From Entamoeba invadens IP1 (lineage: Eukaryota; Evosea; Mastigamoebida; Endamoebidae), in NCBI RefSeq assembly GCF_000330505.1, contig NW_004443541.1, forward strand, positions 1,466 to 24,063: a DNA stretch of 22,598 nt, given 5' to 3'. Shown piece by piece: positions 8,943-17,718 of this stretch (position 1 is its first letter; every line of letters starts with the position of its first letter). A program made the position numbers and the translations under genes. Below the pieces are notes generated by a model, which was given only the letters and a program-made list of their open reading frames with translations, was not told where the DNA came from and did not search any database.

Positions 8943-9216
8943 CAGTAAAAAACATCTTTTTGTGGGTTTTTATATTTGTGGGTCAATGGACCAATCAAAT
9001 TCATAACCCACAAATAATTGTTTTGTTCTCGAACCTTGAATTTAAGTACATTTAGATAAATAATATAGTTTTATTATAATTAAAAATCACTATATTTTCT
9101 ATAACACCGATTTTTTATGGAAAAAATGGTGAATAGAATATTCTTCACAATTCCATGATAAACCCACAAATAAACGTATTCTCTGTTTAAAAACCCACAA
9201 AAAATGTTTTTTACTG
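8943..9216 (-). mobile_element. MITE copy 2 (274 bp), reversed relative to copy 1
   Basis: It matches the reverse complement of the element at 3165-3458 along its length, including a shared internal stretch with GGACCAATCAAAT and CTCGAACCTTGAATTTA. Its ends begin CAGTAAAAAACAT and are flanked by TA at 8941-8942 and 9217-9218. Its two ends differ from each other by a small indel, and it is about 20 bp shorter than copy 1 because one internal TTTGTGGGT unit is missing. It therefore looks older than copy 1. Confidence 0.85.
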
Positions 9217-9452
9217 TATAATTAATAACAGAATGTCAAACAATAATAGAAATTTGGTATATTATTAAAAATAATCTTTTTTGAATGATGGGTTACTATT
9301 ATCTGTATTGTTTTTCATCTTTTGTTTTTTCTTTTAAAAATATCTTAATTAATTTAATCGTCTTTGTGAGGTCTTATTGTATAAATATTATTATATGGAA
9401 ATAACATAGAAAATATTTCATCGGCTATACGTTAATATAAAAGTATAAAACG

Positions 9453-9523
9453 TGCACTTGCCGGGAATCGAACCCGGGTCTCATCCGTGGCAGGGATACG
9501 TCTTACCACCGGACCACAAGAGC
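9453..9523 (-). tRNA. tRNA-Gly (anticodon GCC)
   Basis: On the minus strand the 71-nt cloverleaf reads: acceptor GCTCTTG/CAAGTGC with one T-T mismatch at pair 3-70, a short D stem GTC/GAC, anticodon stem TATCC/GGATG around loop CTGCCAC (anticodon GCC), variable AGAC, T stem CCGGG/CCCGG around TTCGATT, and discriminator A at 9453. The B box GGTTCGATTCC is canonical. No intron is seen. The acceptor mismatch is unusual but occurs in functional tRNAs. Confidence 0.85.
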
Positions 9524-9539
9524 CACCTGAATTGTCCTC

Positions 9540-10389
9540 TTCGGTTTTTGAATCATACCAATAGTGTAAAAATTGCCTTATAGAAATTATCTAATGTATA
9601 TATTCATATAAATTTCAACATTTTTTATCAAACTACTCTATTTATTCATATGCTCATAAAATCATCTTCAATTAAATATGGAACTGAAAAATCATACATT
9701 TCAAAAGCTTCAATTATCAAACACTACAAACTATTTTGTCGTCATTAATTCTCATTTATCATATATATACCATCTTTTTTCTATAAAGTGTTATTATGGA
9801 TGTTATTTGTTAATTTCATGTACCACTCAATCCTCATATATATTTGCATAACACTTTATTTATTTCACTAGGTTAAATATAAACATATTATTTTTTATAT
9901 ACTATTTTATTAACATTTTGTTTGGTCTTATTTTAGGTTTTAAAACACTTATATATCTTATATATCATTTATTTGTTTTAATCAACAATTTATTAATATT
10001 ATTTTTAGTTTATACATAATTTTTGAAAAACACTAAAATTTGTACTATATATCAACACTTTTATTTAATATATCTGTTAATTATTTGTATTTTAATTCGA
10101 CTAATTTGAGAGTTGGCTGAAAATAGGACTACTCTGGCTAGTGGTCTATTTTACTTTTAGTAAACTATATTTTTACTATATTTCTCCGAGTGCTTCTAGT
10201 CTATTTTATTAACAATTATAATATTTTTTATGTAAAGGTTATCAAACAAATTATAAATTTATAATTATATTATTTATCAAATGATACTATAACATTTTAA
10301 TAAAAATATTAAAAAATAACAATTTTTATTAAAGAATTCACAATCAATACAGTAGCAACGAGCCATAAAGAGTTTAAATAAATTTAGAT
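9540..10389. other. AT-rich intergenic region
   Basis: About 850 bp with no open reading frame or RNA gene that I can support. A somewhat more GC-rich patch at about 10105-10205 contains two related phrases (GGTCTATTTTA and AGTCTATTTTA), but I could not resolve a repeat unit. Confidence 0.45.
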
Positions 10390-10439
10390 TTAAAATACTT
10401 TCATTTTTTTAACAGGGTAACAAATTTTTGTTTTTTCTG

Positions 10440-10640
10440 TTAAACCCTTAACATATTTAAGGGTTTCAAAATTATAAAAACACAATACAAAATTAACCAA
10501 TGAAACCACAATGGCTTGTTTGAAACAACTGTTGGAACACAACAACGGCCGCAACCACATGCGTAGCAACAACTACTCCCCGTACAACCACAACAAAGTT
10601 CTGCACAACAACGAACACTACAAATTAGGCACAACGGGAC
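10440..10640 (-). pseudogene. possible Serinc/TMS1 N-terminal fragment
   Basis: A minus-strand frame of about 64 codons has no ATG start (first usable codon TTG; a TGA lies 3 codons upstream). It encodes a Cys-rich stretch, CCGCTGSSCCYACGCGRCC, followed after 10 residues by a hydrophobic segment around FHWLILYCVFIIL. Serinc-family membrane proteins begin with a similar block (CCGS..C..CC..C) just before their first transmembrane helix, so a fragment of such a gene is the best match I can offer. The rest of that family's roughly 400 residues and ten or so helices is absent downstream (below 10440), where the DNA is AT-rich. If correct, this is a truncated relic. The alternative is an unrelated Cys-rich frame. 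Confidence 0.3.
10442..10466. repeat. 10-bp perfect hairpin
   Basis: AAACCCTTAA (10442-10451) is followed after 5 bases by its inverted copy (10457-10466). It overlaps the end of the Cys-rich minus-strand frame. The role is unknown. Confidence 0.5.
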
Positions 10641-10679
10641 TCACTGTTTTTCATTAGACCTTTGTCTAATTCCATTAAA

Positions 10680-11260
10680 TTAACAAGTCATGTTCAAAAC
10701 AGAGAGGAGGCAAATAAAGACACACAAGAGAAAACCACCAAGACCATCACAAAGTACCAAAGACATCAAAAAGCTGTCATAAAGTCAACCACTACACAGT
10801 GAGATCAACCACTCAAACTCAGTCAATAAATGAAATGCAGGAGCAAACAGTTTCAATGAGAATTTTGAGACAAGAAGCTGTTAATATAGTGACGACTAAC
10901 ACATATACCCAAGAATCTACATCATATTTTTAAGAATGGATTGTGTTCAGTTCAACTTTACTGCAATTCAAACATTAACATTTCCCATATCAATCTGATA
11001 GAAACAAACACTCTGTCATATAAACTTAACTGGCGACACAAGACGTCTAACTTTGACTGGATTTTCAAAAGGCGAATTTGACGAACTGCTTAAATTGGTT
11101 CGATACATAAAGGCACACTTTTTGTGAAAAAAACAACAAGTAAACAACAAACAACTTGGTTATTTTGTTGGTACTTAGCATAATCTAGCAGTTGAAGAGT
11201 TAAAGACAACTCGACTTTAGCCATCTATTGTGATTTTTATGTTAATGACAATGTTTCAGT
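10680..11260 (+). pseudogene. decayed coding relic, unrecognised
   Basis: This stretch is less AT-rich than its surroundings and has coding-like codon runs on the plus strand broken by stops and frame changes. Examples are KRKPPRPSQSTKDIKKLS near 10720-10770 and LTLTGFSKGEFDELLKLVRY near 11048-11110. I do not recognise the family. It may belong to the same decayed locus as the Cys-rich relic that follows, or be separate. Confidence 0.35.
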
Positions 11261-13427
11261 TGTTTTGAATCAAAATGTAATTATGACAATCTCGAAAAAA
11301 ATATTTTGTTACAACTCTTCTTTGTTTATAATGAACAACAATTTAATATAAAATTCGATAAACAATTTGCATGTTTATTCAACTTTTGTTATAAGTTCGT
11401 AAACAAAAATAAATGATTTTAAATATTTATATGTGTATAATACATCACAAGTATTGTCATACGATTAATTTTAATTTAGATAATAATGGAGTGTTGAACA
11501 CATATAATAAAGTACAAGTAATATTATGTCATAATATTATGATTAACTTTTATTCAAGTAGTGGTAAATTGTTATACATATATAATGAAGTATAGGTAAT
11601 GTTATATGTTTATTCTGGAATTAACAAAAAATTTCGCGTTATGGTGAAGTCAAAGTAGAAAGGTTGTATTTTAACATTGAACAAATTTTCAAAAAATAAC
11701 TTTAATTATTCTTATGTTATAAAAGGAGGAGTTTTGACTTCAAATGGTATAGCAGAATTTACACAAATTACAACAAAGTCGTTACAATACAAAAGTTGCT
11801 TTTCATTTTCTTCCGATCTCACATCGAGTATGTGGTTTAAAAACCCTACTCAATGCGACTGTAAAGTCTTTTATCGGTGTTGATACCAAATTTGTATTTA
11901 TCAACTTAACAATTGTTGTTAGTAACAAGGATATTTTTACTTGTGTTAAAAAAATTACAAAATTTTGAAACGCAAACTCTCCAATTTTGACAATATTTTT
12001 TTAAAATATTGATACTTTTCAATTTCCAACAGTTTTAATCATTTTTTAATTTTGGTTAGAGTTGTTGGTAAACCAATTTTAATTTGAGAAAACAAATTGT
12101 CAAAATAGTACATTTATAAAACACGTGTTTTTTTTCCAAAGTTGATTACTTTCAAGTTGTACATCCATAAAAATAATGTTTATTAACAAAACTGACTTCT
12201 AATACCAATATTTTTTTGCATTACAAAAACATCTAGTTGGTAAATTTTCCACTCAGGGTGAGACAAAAACGGTTTAAATATTACAGAAAGAAAGGAGGTA
12301 TTTGTTTATAAACCAAGCATATTTTGTTGGTATAAATTTCGGGTGTACATTCAACAAATCATACAATGCACAGTCGTCCATTTCAAGTGATTCATGTAGT
12401 CAAATAATTAAGTTTAATGGGAAAACTTCAAATGAAGGATTTTGATATATTTTGAAAGTGAAATAAGAGTATATTAATTCTTGTTTTGAAAAGCTCCAAA
12501 CCCACGTGTATTTTTTTATCTAGTGAAACAATATGTGTATATTTAAGATCATGATGTGTTCTGTTTGAAAGTAAAGTTGATAAATTTTTGGATGCAATTT
12601 TATCAAAATTAAAGTTATGATATCCCATTTAAAATATATTTGATATATTAAAAACTGATCTTTTTTCATGATAATCTTTTGATTCATTTACTAACAATTG
12701 TAACAATTTAGATGCGTCATTTTATTTTAAATAGGCTCTGTTCCATTGAGGAGTAATTTTAAAGTAATTGTTTCTATTACATCGAGTTAATAAAGATTTA
12801 ATAAGTAACTCTTTATTTGCAATTCCATTTATTATTGTGTTGTTCCAATTGTAATGGTATTCGGTCTCTTTTTATATTTTAACATAATTTACAACAAAGT
12901 TTTTGCCTTTAATGAAAAAGAATTGAAACATCGAAAAAACCTACAAATTAACCTTTTAATATGCAAAATAATTGCAATTATTACTTGAGTTAACTGTAAG
13001 AAATGTCAAGCAATTTGTATTATTAAAAGTAAATTTATAAAAAGATATTTCTTTTGTTTTTTAATTTAAATTTGAGTAAATCTATTGTGTCATATCAGCT
13101 TTTATACACTTTCAGATAACTCAACTCGTTCGATATAAAACATAAAGTTTGAGGTGTGCTTGTTGTGACTAAATGGACGTTGTCAAATTTGATTGTGTTA
13201 ATATTGATATTTGAGCTTTTTGTGAGTAGATGTACAAATAAAGCAACGGAAATCCTTTTACATCAACAAAGACTTATCTAATAGTTTTGAATGAAAAATA
13301 CGTTCAGATGGGTTTTATTCTGTCGCTAATAATTCGACATGTGTTTGATGTCTTTTTACATGTTACTGAATGTGTCTAGAAACAACAAAGGAGTACGCTT
13401 TGTGTAATGTTCGCTATTCGTATGATT

Positions 13428-13460
13428 CGAACAGTTTTATTCGTCAAATAAAACTGTTCG
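13428..13460. repeat. 14-bp perfect hairpin
   Basis: CGAACAGTTTTATT (13428-13441) and its inverted copy (13447-13460) flank a 5-base loop. It lies within the decayed receptor relic, just before the Cys-rich repeats. Confidence 0.6.
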
Positions 13461-13762
13461 ATATATTACTCATTGTATTTTTCATATGGTAGTACAAGTG
13501 GGTGTACATTGTGTTCTATAAGTTGCAAAACGTGTGACCAAACAAATGGAAACTGTTTATCTTGCTATGATGAATATGCTTTTAACAAGGGAAAGTGTGA
13601 CACGTGTTTAGCTAAAACTTATTAAAGTTGTGGGAGTTGTGTAATATGTATTAATATGCAATACTCATTGGCAGAAAGCACAACATACACTAGTTGCAGT
13701 TCGACATGTTTGAGTTGTGATAAGACAAATGAATATTGTCGTGTGAATCGGGTATAAAAATT

Positions 13763-13782
13763 ACAACAACAACAACAACAAC
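13763..13782 (+). repeat. CAA trinucleotide run
   Basis: Six or so CAA units in a row lie inside the receptor relic, likely grown after the gene lost function. Confidence 0.7.
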
Positions 13783-14124
13783 GTGTTTTATTTGCAGTGC
13801 TAAAACACAGAGCACTAAAAACAAATGTGAGTAAGTTCCACTCAGAAAGGACTCATTATTACATAAGAGTTTGGAGTGTGATCCATTGAAAGATGGCTTT
13901 AATTTTGACACAACAAGATTAACGACTTGCGAAAAATGTGATTATTTATGTAAAAAATAATCTGGGAAAAATAATGGCAAGTGTTAAACCTGTGTGAGTG
14001 GTATTGTTATATCGAATGGGGTGTGTCTGTTGTGCGTTATTTTTAATTTAAAAATTAACAATATCACAATAAAAACAACAATTTTTGTTGCTTGAGATTA
14101 TATAATTATAAGTATCAATGATAT

Positions 14125-14199
14125 TTAACACTCAAATGGCCCAAAGCTAAAAAATACAACTTTTCAAATAATTCTTTACCAAATTTGATTTTTGCCTTT
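14125..14199 (+). repeat. dispersed repeat, copy A
   Basis: Matches 21042-21120. It shares TTTAACACTCAAATGG, then AAAGC.AAAAAA, then an AT-rich stretch of variable length, then ACCAAATTTGATTTTTGCC. The copies diverge after that point. Confidence 0.7.
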
Positions 14200-15106
14200 G
14201 TTTTCAAAATGAAATTTGATAGAATTTATACAAAAATAATTTTGAATATGACGACATAATTAAATAATTATTTTGTATAATTATAATAACATAAACTAAT
14301 ATTATAGAATTTTTTTAAATTTGCAAATAAAAAAAATTATGTTTGGGGATGTAGAAACTTTTATAAACAATTGTTTTATTATATTAATTAAATAACTAAA
14401 AAAATAACTAACTAAACTGTTTCTTTTATTTTTTATTTATTTATCTTATTATATTATATAAATAATAATAGATTATTTTTTTGTTTTTTATTTAAAAACT
14501 ATTTTTAATGACATGAACTAAATCTTCAATAAAAAATATTATCGAATTAAAAAGCAACTTGCTGTTCATTTAGTCAACATCAACGTAAATTAAATTGAGT
14601 TTGTTATGATTCATTTTCGTATTATTAATATACGTCTTGTTTATGCGACAAGATTTGTTATTGTATGTTTGATATATTATTTAATAAAATAAATTTGGGG
14701 TTCTGAAATATAGTAAAATATAACAAAAATAGCATTTTAGAAAAGTGTGTTTTCTCAATAGAAAGCAATTTAGAGTGAAACATAAATCGAGTTCTCTATA
14801 AAGTGATAATTAAATTTGGTTGTCTAAAATGACCGTTCTTGAGAAAACAAAAATTACCATACATTCTTGCTTTTGAAAAGTTTGACTGTTTTTTTAAAAT
14901 ATGTGTTGCTATTTTAAACCTCAAAAACAAATCTTAAATAATTGAGTCCTCATTTTTATTATTTTTGACTAAGTTTTGGGTCATTTTTCGGTTTTTTGGC
15001 CAAGAAGGGGTTTTTAGTCTTTTTTAACAACTTTTTTAAAGAAGGCATTTTTTGATATTGTTATTATTCTAATAAAAATTTGGTTTTCGGCCAGTTAAGT
15101 GTTAAA
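14125..15106. mobile_element. possible old element with short imperfect inverted ends
   Basis: The left end reads TTTAACACTCAAATGGCC (14126-14143). The minus strand at 15106 reads TTTAACACTTAACTGGCC. They agree at about 19 of 23 positions. A third copy of the left end, with about 75 bp of further similarity, is at 21042-21120. The interior is AT-rich and has no open reading frame. No target duplication is obvious. It may be a degraded non-autonomous transposon; the two ends could also be unrelated. Confidence 0.35.
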
Positions 15107-15128
15107 ACTCGAATACAATTATCAACAT

Positions 15129-15137
15129 AATTATTTT
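15129..15137. repeat. left target-site duplication of the MULE
   Basis: AATTATTTT directly precedes the element and is repeated exactly at 17710-17718. Confidence 0.9.
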
Positions 15138-15430
15138 GGTGGCCGGATATTTGATTCCGGACAATTGATTCCTTTGTGTTTTATTTGGACAATTGATTCC
15201 TTGTGATTATTTGGTTATTAACAATACTACAAATCGGGTTTTTATTTTTATATTAGTGTTTTTGATGGACATTTGATTCCCGAATAATACTATCAAAATG
15301 AAATAACGAATTGTTATTAAGTTAATTTATATATAAATAATCGGGTTTGATTAACAATTTTGTTTTCTATGGACAATTAATTCCACGTGGATAATAATCA
15401 TGTTATTAATTTAAAAAAATACAACTGATT
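15138..15430 (+). repeat. MULE left terminal inverted repeat
   Basis: It contains the motif GGACAATTGATTCC or close variants at 15151 (partial), 15159, 15187, 15267 and 15371, all in the same orientation. The copy at 15151-15164 is a 14-bp unit missing from the right end. Confidence 0.9.
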
Positions 15431-15445
15431 ATAAAAATAAAATGA

Positions 15446-17416
15446 TTACTTTTTTGATTTGATTAAGCTTTTTCTGTTTTTTCTCATAATTTCACGAACA
15501 ACAACTGCTTGCTTGTATTGTTTTGATCGTTTTCTTGGTTTTTTATTTTTCTTTTCTTTTATGGCGGTTTGAGTTTTTATTTTTAATTTATCGATTCTTT
15601 CTTTTGTTTTTAAAACCAATGGTATCATTGATTCATTGCAACAATCCATGCTTCACAATTTTTAATGCCTATTTTTGTAACATCTTCGATCACATGTTAA
15701 TTATTTTTCATTATCGATACAAACACGATTGTCTTTTTCAACTTCCAATTCCGTTGGTTGTGTAATTGGTGTTTTTATTAATTCATTAATATTGTTTTCG
15801 TTTTGGGGAACCATTTCAAAATAAAAAGATCTCAACAAGTAATTAATGTTGCAAAGTTTCGATATAAATTGTTGAGTTGTAATTAATTTGTTGGTAAAGT
15901 TATATGTTAAATTTTCTATAAGTGTATTTCTTGATACATTTTGTGATCTTTTTCTTTTAAACACTCCATCAAGCATGTTTTTAAATTGTTTATTTTCTTT
16001 TGTTTCTATTTTAATAATTTTATCGAGCCATTCAACTTCACTTGGATGTTTGTGTTCTAATTGTTTTTCAAATACAGAGTGAAAACTTTCACATATATTG
16101 TTTGTTCTTGTTTTACAACAATATTGATTCCACATTTCTTTTGGAAAACATTCCCAAGCCAAGTTTGTTCGTAATAGTTGTAAACTTTGAGTAACTCCAA
16201 ATCTGTGCAATATTTTTTCATGTTCTCGAAAACGCCACTAACATCTTCAACTGGCAAAAAAGCCAAACACATAAGAGATTTAACAATATTATAAAATTGT
16301 TGATCTTCTTTAAAACGGCTCGAAAGTCCCAAAGTGTTGACTTTTCTCCAAAGAGATTGACACAAGTGAAAATAGCACCCCTTTGTAATACAGCCAAAGT
16401 ATTCGAGTGCATTTTGAATAGCATTTTCAAAATCAATCATCACAACAACACCATTTTTGAATAAAACATACCCATTGTTATTTTTACAGTAATCATTAAT
16501 ACAATTAAACATTTTTTGTATAATAATTCTGTTTTTCCAACGAGTAAAGCATGAACCAAAGTAAAATGTTCTCCATTTTTCAACATACAGTGTATAGTGT
16601 ACATTTGATAAAAATTTTTGGGTGCAGTGCTAAATGTACCATCCATGAACAACAATTCAAAATCATTAATTTTGTTAACTTTATTTTTATTTACAAATAC
16701 AGCAAAATCTGGATCTTCCTTAATTAAATAATCATTGTATAATGGGTGTGATTTAAAGTCACAATTGGTAAATATTTTTTTGTCTTAATCTTCTAAATTC
16801 CCTTAAAGTTGTACTTTCTCTTTTACTGTACATAGAAAAATCTTTATCTTCAAGTGGTTTTAAACTTGAAACAAATCGCTTTTCAATTAGTGAAGCAGTT
16901 TCGATTAATCTTTCTTTTGCTTCTTTTTATTGCTTCTGCATCGTGAGATGGGTGTGAATGTATTTGATTGTATGAAGTGAAAATGTAAGATTTGAAATTT
17001 GCGATAATATTAATTAAACCATCAAATTCAACAATTTTAATTGATACATCACAATAATATCTTAAAACTGGTAATTTAAAAAAACGTCCAGTTCTATGAA
17101 ACACAAAGTCATCAATTATTGGTATTTTTCTACCTGAAATTTTTGAATTCAAAGATTTAATGTTTGTAAACAACTTTAGATTATTATTTATATTTATATC
17201 ATTTGTGACATTTTGTGTAAATGATGTAAGTGGAATATTAGTTAACTGAAGATGTTGCTCCGTTGATCCAATGTGTTGGTTTGGTAAATTGTAAAAATGT
17301 GGTTGATATGGATAAAGTTGCATAAATGGTAATTGTTGTTGATATTGTTGACAAATGGAATAATTGCATGGATATATTGGCATGAATGGTTGTTGAAATC
17401 TATAGCAAGGTAACAT
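15446..17416 (-). pseudogene. MULE transposase, frameshifted
   Basis: The transposase cuts and moves the element after binding its ends. The likely start is the ATG at 17416 (a longer frame opens on TTG at the TIR edge). In order it shows: a Gln/Tyr-rich N-terminus; a FLYWCH/WRKY-like zinc-finger region with RYYCDVS and HSHPSH (about 16940-17110); the MULE catalytic core opening with FMDGTF (Asp near 16643); DFENA (Asp near 16434); GCYFHLCQS (the C..H pair near 16377-16366); then RTNNICESFH (about 16080-16112) and a Lys-rich basic tail ending at 15446. Frame changes are needed near 16920, 16790, 16520, 16140 and in the 15650-15700 stretch; most lie in or next to A-runs. With inverted ends this similar, such damage is either very recent or partly sequence error. 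As written it is inactive. Confidence 0.85.
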
Positions 17417-17430
17417 CAATAAATATATCA

Positions 17431-17709
17431 AATCAGTTGTATTTTTTTAAATTAATAACATGATTATTATCCACGTGGAATTAATTGTCCATAGAAAACA
17501 AAATTGTTAATCAAACCCGATTATTTATATATAAATTAACTTAATAACAATTCGTTATTTCATTTTGATAGTATTATTCGGGAATCAAATGTCCATCAAA
17601 AACACTAATATAAAAATAAAAACCCGATTTGTAGTATTGTTAATAACCAAATAATCACAAGGAATCAATTGTCCAAATAAAACACAAAGGAATCAGATAT
17701 CCGGCCACC
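17431..17709 (-). repeat. MULE right terminal inverted repeat
   Basis: Minus-strand copy of the left end, 279 bp, with four GGACAATTGATTCC-type motifs. It lacks the 14-bp unit seen near the outer edge of the left end. Confidence 0.9.
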
Positions 17710-17718
17710 AATTATTTT
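17710..17718. repeat. right target-site duplication of the MULE
   Basis: AATTATTTT, identical to 15129-15137. On the minus strand it contains TAATT, which overlaps the LRR gene's stop codon (17714-17712) and resembles the Entamoeba polyadenylation motif. Confidence 0.9.

Larger units (their letters stand above)
11270..14046 (+). pseudogene. relic of CxxC-rich surface receptor (Entamoeba TMK/Igl type)
   Basis: The clearest part is about 13490-14046. It carries many Cys pairs in the style CTLCSISCKTCDQTNGNCLSC, then CDTCLAK, CGSCVICINM, CSSTCLSCDKTNEYC and CEKCDYLC. This spacing is typical of the ectodomains of Entamoeba transmembrane kinases and of the Gal/GalNAc-lectin intermediate subunit (Igl). 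The frame is broken by stops and shifts (for example TAA near 13623 and a break near 13755 followed by a CAA-repeat tract). Upstream, 11420-11883 has weaker traces with two similar strand-like units (around NNGVLNTYNKVQV and SSGKLLYIYNEV) that could be the non-Cys-rich N-terminal part. From 11884 to about 13200 the coding signal is nearly lost. No transmembrane helix or kinase domain was found downstream, so the relic is truncated or the cytoplasmic part has decayed. Confidence 0.6.
15138..17709 (-). mobile_element. Mutator-like element (MULE), 2572 bp, with perfect 9-bp duplication
   Basis: Both ends begin GGTGGCCGGATAT. The inverted ends are 15138-15430 (293 bp) and 17431-17709 (279 bp). 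By eye they are identical apart from one substitution and a 14-bp extra unit near the outer edge of the left end. The element is flanked by AATTATTTT on both sides (15129-15137, 17710-17718), in the 8-11 bp range usual for Mutator-type elements. The interior encodes one transposase on the minus strand. Near-identical ends imply a recent insertion. It inserted immediately downstream of the stop codon of the LRR gene at 20315-17712. Confidence 0.92.

Noticed and set aside
235..9216. The MITEs as deletion derivatives of the pogo-like element at 235
   Set aside because: Both start with CAGT and use TA sites, but beyond those bases the ends do not match.
10442..10466. AAACCCTTAA hairpin as a telomere remnant
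   Set aside because: There is only a single unit and no tandem array.
10440..10634. Cys-rich frame as a small secreted peptide
   Set aside because: It has no ATG, no N-terminal signal sequence, and its hydrophobic part is C-terminal; a gene fragment fits better.
12428..12628. Minus-strand frame of 66 codons
   Set aside because: No homology that I recognise, poor composition, and it lies in a decayed plus-strand locus.
15523..16082. Plus-strand frames within the MULE
   Set aside because: These are antisense shadows of the transposase, Phe/Leu-rich, without any recognisable motif.
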